8,425 nt of DNA from Balneolaceae bacterium (GTDB taxonomy: Bacteria > Bacteroidota > Rhodothermia > Balneolales > Balneolaceae), in NCBI GenBank assembly GCA_007126675.1, contig SLAU01000172.1:1-8425 (forward strand), given 5' to 3'. Under the pieces are notes generated by a model. That model did not search any database. It worked only from the letters and a program-made list of their open reading frames with translations, and was not told where the DNA came from. Numbering within the stretch: position 1 is the stretch's first letter; the number at the start of each line of letters is the position of its first letter. Both the position numbers and the translations under genes were made by a program. Below, piece by piece: positions 6,868 to 8,425 of this stretch.

Positions 6868-7280
6868 TTTTTAATCCCCCAGATTTCAGAACTGACAAGC
6901 TCCAGGCTGTTTCCGGCCGGATCTCTGAAATAGATTGAAATATGACCATTCGGCCATGTAACTTCCGACTCGATTTCAATTCCTTCTCTCTGAAGTAACT
7001 CTTTCCATTTATTTAAAAAACCTGTCTGAATTGAAAATGCAACATGTCCGGCCCCCGATGCACCGTGTAGTGGAATTGCCTGCCCATCAACATCTGTCTG
7101 CTCGTTTGCAGTATGTTTCGGGTTGAAGATCAGCAGCATAGAGCTTCCGCATCTGAAAAACACATGCCTGTCTTTTTCTTTAGACACCAGGTCTATTCCG
7201 GGAAATTTACTGTAAAACGCCTCTGCTTCCGATAAGTTTTCGGCATATAAACAAGTTTCTAAAATGCCTGTTACTTCCAT
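6864..7280 (-). CDS. VOC superfamily (glyoxalase / bleomycin-resistance fold) protein
   Basis: A 138-residue cytoplasmic protein with two beta-alpha-beta-beta-beta modules typical of vicinal-oxygen-chelate proteins. Module one spans about 5-55 (LETCLYAENLSEAEAFYSK, then strands to MLLIF). Module two spans about 75-131 (GAGHVAFSI, a helix at 87-99, then ISIYFRDPAGNSLELVS). H79 in GHVAF and E127 in SLELV sit where VOC enzymes place metal ligands, and the DPAGNSLEL ending is highly characteristic. Substrate cannot be told: members include glyoxalases, dioxygenases, fosfomycin- and bleomycin-resistance proteins. The ATG at 7280 is the only usable start, since the next Met is residue 48, inside the fold. 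The gene starts only 7 bp after the T-run of the terminator of the upstream lipoprotein gene, and its stop shares bases with the convergent kinase stop. Confidence 0.9.
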   Translation of the reverse strand: MEVTGILETCLYAENLSEAEAFYSKFPGIDLVSKEKDRHVFFRCGSSMLLIFNPKHTANEQTDVDGQAIPLHGASGAGHVAFSIQTGFLNKWKELLQREGIEIESEVTWPNGHISIYFRDPAGNSLELVSSEIWGIKN

Positions 7281-7287
7281 TTTTTTT

Positions 7288-7327
7288 AAAAAAACGGCAC
7301 TTCTGCCTTAAAAGTAAGAAGTGCCGT
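7288..7327 (-). terminator. intrinsic terminator of the lipoprotein gene, abutting the VOC start
   Basis: ACGGCACTTCT (7294-7304) and AGAAGTGCCGT (7317-7327) are exact reverse complements, giving an 11-bp stem with a 12-nt loop. Read on the minus strand, the stem runs into seven Ts (7294-7288), then seven As and the VOC ATG. The position, 7 bp past the lipoprotein stop, and the U-run fit an intrinsic terminator for that gene. Because it touches the VOC start, it may also act as an attenuator or leader structure. Confidence 0.88.
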
Positions 7328-7333
7328 GAAAAT

Positions 7334-7912
7334 TTAACTATCTATAAGAGTCAGCTCAGCTCTGAATCTCGGCTCATCATGCCGTTCCAGGTAATATACA
7401 AAACGGCCGTTTTCAAGATCAATCTGCATCATCCAAACATTTGTTGCGGCTTCCGGTAAAATTTCTGCGGTATGTTCATCAGCGGGGAAATATTGAACCG
7501 TCTCAGTACCTCTTTCATCAGCAAAACCGCCATAACCTGTGAGAGGCTCTTCACCCTCTTCATATACTTTGTCACCAATATGGTCATGATAAAGATGGAG
7601 AGCGCCATTTCTTTTTTCTACTATCCAGGTAGCATGCCAGGTATCACTGTCACGGTAAAGCATAAGCTCGATTCTCTCAGATGTACAGGTAGCTATGTTT
7701 ACCACCAGTTCTGTGTCAACCAAATCGTGGTCGGAATCATCCGGATAGGTGGCTTCTCCGGCAAAAGACTCGCCGCAAAGTGAAAAAAGGTTCGAGAAAA
7801 ATTCTGATTGGGCATCTTCAGCCGGCAATTCCGGAGTCAGCTCAGTACCGTCATCTCCTGCACAGGAAACAACTAAAAGGGAAAGAATCAGTAAATAAGC
7901 AGGTATTTTCAT
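7334..7912 (-). CDS. putative lipoprotein of unknown function
   Basis: A 192-residue predicted lipoprotein. From the ATG at 7912 it begins with Lys, a hydrophobic core and a lipobox VVSC, giving Cys17 as the lipidated residue, followed by AGDDG and an acidic linker. An upstream in-frame ATG at 7957 would add 15 residues ahead of the signal peptide and spoil its short basic start, so 7912 is preferred. The mature part (about 35-190) looks beta-rich and soluble. It has two further cysteines, in SLCGESF and IATCTSER, which could form a disulfide, then WHATWIVEKRNGALHLYHDH and a C-terminal FRAELTLIDS strand. I recall similar conserved hypothetical proteins in Bacteroidota but know no function. 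The gene has its own terminator. A small unknown gene starts divergently about 110 bp away. Confidence 0.8.
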   Translation of the reverse strand: MKIPAYLLILSLLVVSCAGDDGTELTPELPAEDAQSEFFSNLFSLCGESFAGEATYPDDSDHDLVDTELVVNIATCTSERIELMLYRDSDTWHATWIVEKRNGALHLYHDHIGDKVYEEGEEPLTGYGGFADERGTETVQYFPADEHTAEILPEAATNVWMMQIDLENGRFVYYLERHDEPRFRAELTLIDS

Positions 7913-8022
7913 AATTAGTATCAGTGATTGGTTTAAAGTGTGTCTTAAAATCATCATTCAGCCCTTTAAATGCAAAAGCTGTATCTTTAGCAGATTCCAA
8001 AAATCTCCAATTACATTTTTTG
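7913..8022. promoter_or_regulatory. divergent intergenic region between the lipoprotein and small ORF
   Basis: These 110 bp separate two divergent starts and should carry the lipoprotein promoter and possibly one for the small gene. I see no clear -33/-7 pair, operator palindrome or Shine-Dalgarno. Open frames cross it on both strands (plus from 7924, minus to 8087), but neither gives recognisable protein here. Confidence 0.25.
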
Positions 8023-8235
8023 ATGAGTAACGAAGTAGAATCATACAAACTCGGTAAGGTAAAGGTAGTCATTTCAAAAACTGACAATCCTCAAAAACTG
8101 CATGTTGACTGCAACGACGGCACATATCATTCCGAATTTACCGTTCGGAAATATGAATATGAAAACTATAAGCGGCACATGAATCAAAAAATTACCCTCG
8201 CTTATAATAAGCAGTATGAGGAAGAAGAGTCCTGA
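8023..8235 (+). CDS. small hypothetical protein (70 residues)
   Basis: I do not recognise this family. The 70-residue product is highly charged and soluble: no signal peptide or membrane segment, one cysteine (VDCNDG), alternating Lys/Val strands at the start (KLGKVKVVI), aromatic-rich YEYENYKRH in the middle and an EEEES tail. It could form a small beta fold with a C-terminal helix. ATG at 8023 is preferred because the in-frame extension back to 7924 would run through the divergent promoter region and adds residues of low-complexity character. It converges on queA with a 4-bp gap, a tight fit that suggests a real gene, but the coding evidence is modest. Confidence 0.55.
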   Translation: MSNEVESYKLGKVKVVISKTDNPQKLHVDCNDGTYHSEFTVRKYEYENYKRHMNQKITLAYNKQYEEEES

Positions 8236-8239
8236 TTTT

Positions 8240-8425
8240 TTAAAGAATCAGCATCGCATCGCCAAAGGAATAGAACCGGTATTTTTCGCGGATGGCATGA
8301 TCATAAATTTTCCGTGTCTCCTCAAACCCGGCAAAAGCAGAAATCAGCATTAACAATGTACTTTTGGGAAGATGAAAATTGGTGATCAGGTGATCCACCG
8401 ATTTGAAACGGTACCCGGGTGTGAT
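8240..8425 (-). CDS. queA: S-adenosylmethionine:tRNA ribosyltransferase-isomerase, C-terminal 61 residues (partial)
   Basis: The gene runs in from the right edge; only its last 61 codons and stop are visible. QueA transfers and rearranges the ribosyl part of S-adenosylmethionine onto 7-aminomethyl-7-deazaguanine at tRNA position 34, giving epoxyqueuosine in queuosine synthesis. The C-terminal signature is unmistakable: ITPGYRFKSVDHLITNFHLP, then KSTLLMLISAFAGFEE, and the closing YRFYSFGDAMLIL. The frame is intact to the TAA stop at 8242-8240. No other queuosine gene is in the window, and no terminator is obvious in the 4-bp gap to the convergent small gene. Confidence 0.95.
   Translation of the reverse strand: MTPGYRFKSVDHLITNFHLPKSTLLMLISAFAGFEETRKIYDHAIREKYRFYSFGDAMLIL

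Noticed and set aside
7913..7957. Longer lipoprotein start at 7957
   Set aside because: It would put 15 extra residues before an otherwise ideal lipoprotein signal; the ATG at 7912 gives the right length to the lipobox.
7924..8022. Longer start for the small hypothetical gene at 7924
   Set aside because: It would place the coding start 11 bp from the divergent lipoprotein start, leaving no promoter space, and the extra residues look non-coding.
8232..8251. CTGATT/AATCAG inverted repeat between the small gene and queA as a bidirectional terminator
   Set aside because: Only 6 AT-rich pairs with an 8-nt loop, lying within both gene ends; too weak to call.

Overview
The window looks like chromosomal DNA from a member of the Bacteroidota/Balneolota (FCB) group. 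The pointers are moderate GC, start codons mostly without a Shine-Dalgarno sequence, a sensor kinase with a Bacteroidota-style H-box (HNLR), a Cys-anchored lipoprotein of a type I associate with that group, and the general look of the proteins. I could not place it closer than phylum; Balneolota is an impression only.

Layout from left to right. A minus-strand polyphosphate polymerase of the VTC-domain family runs off the left edge (1-518). A 442-bp gene-poor gap (519-960) follows. It carries three exact 8-bp repeats at an 11-bp period just upstream of the polymerase, resembling a Pho box, and farther right an 18-bp inverted repeat. Next is a minus-strand secreted alkaline phosphatase (961-2421). 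Divergent from it is a plus-strand secreted S9 prolyl-oligopeptidase-type peptidase (2588-4645), closed by a strong intrinsic terminator. Then come two plus-strand genes, a monofunctional peptidoglycan glycosyltransferase (mtgA, 4790-5674) and a soluble PAS-histidine kinase (5737-6867). The kinase meets a minus-strand VOC (glyoxalase-like) protein (6864-7280) tail to tail, with overlapping stop codons. Upstream of the VOC gene is a minus-strand lipoprotein of unknown function (7334-7912), whose terminator ends right at the VOC start codon. A small plus-strand gene of unknown function (8023-8235) and the C-terminal end of queA (8240-8425, minus strand) finish the window.

The one functional theme I can argue for is phosphate: a polyphosphate polymerase behind a Pho-box-like triple repeat, next to an alkaline phosphatase. 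This would fit a phosphate-starvation or phosphate-storage locus, but the regulator and the polymerase's downstream partners are outside the window. The remaining genes look like ordinary unlinked housekeeping or envelope functions. I saw no tRNA or rRNA gene, CRISPR array, insertion sequence, phage gene or defence system. No gene here compels the idea of an undescribed system; the regulatory DNA at 545-588 is the best lead.
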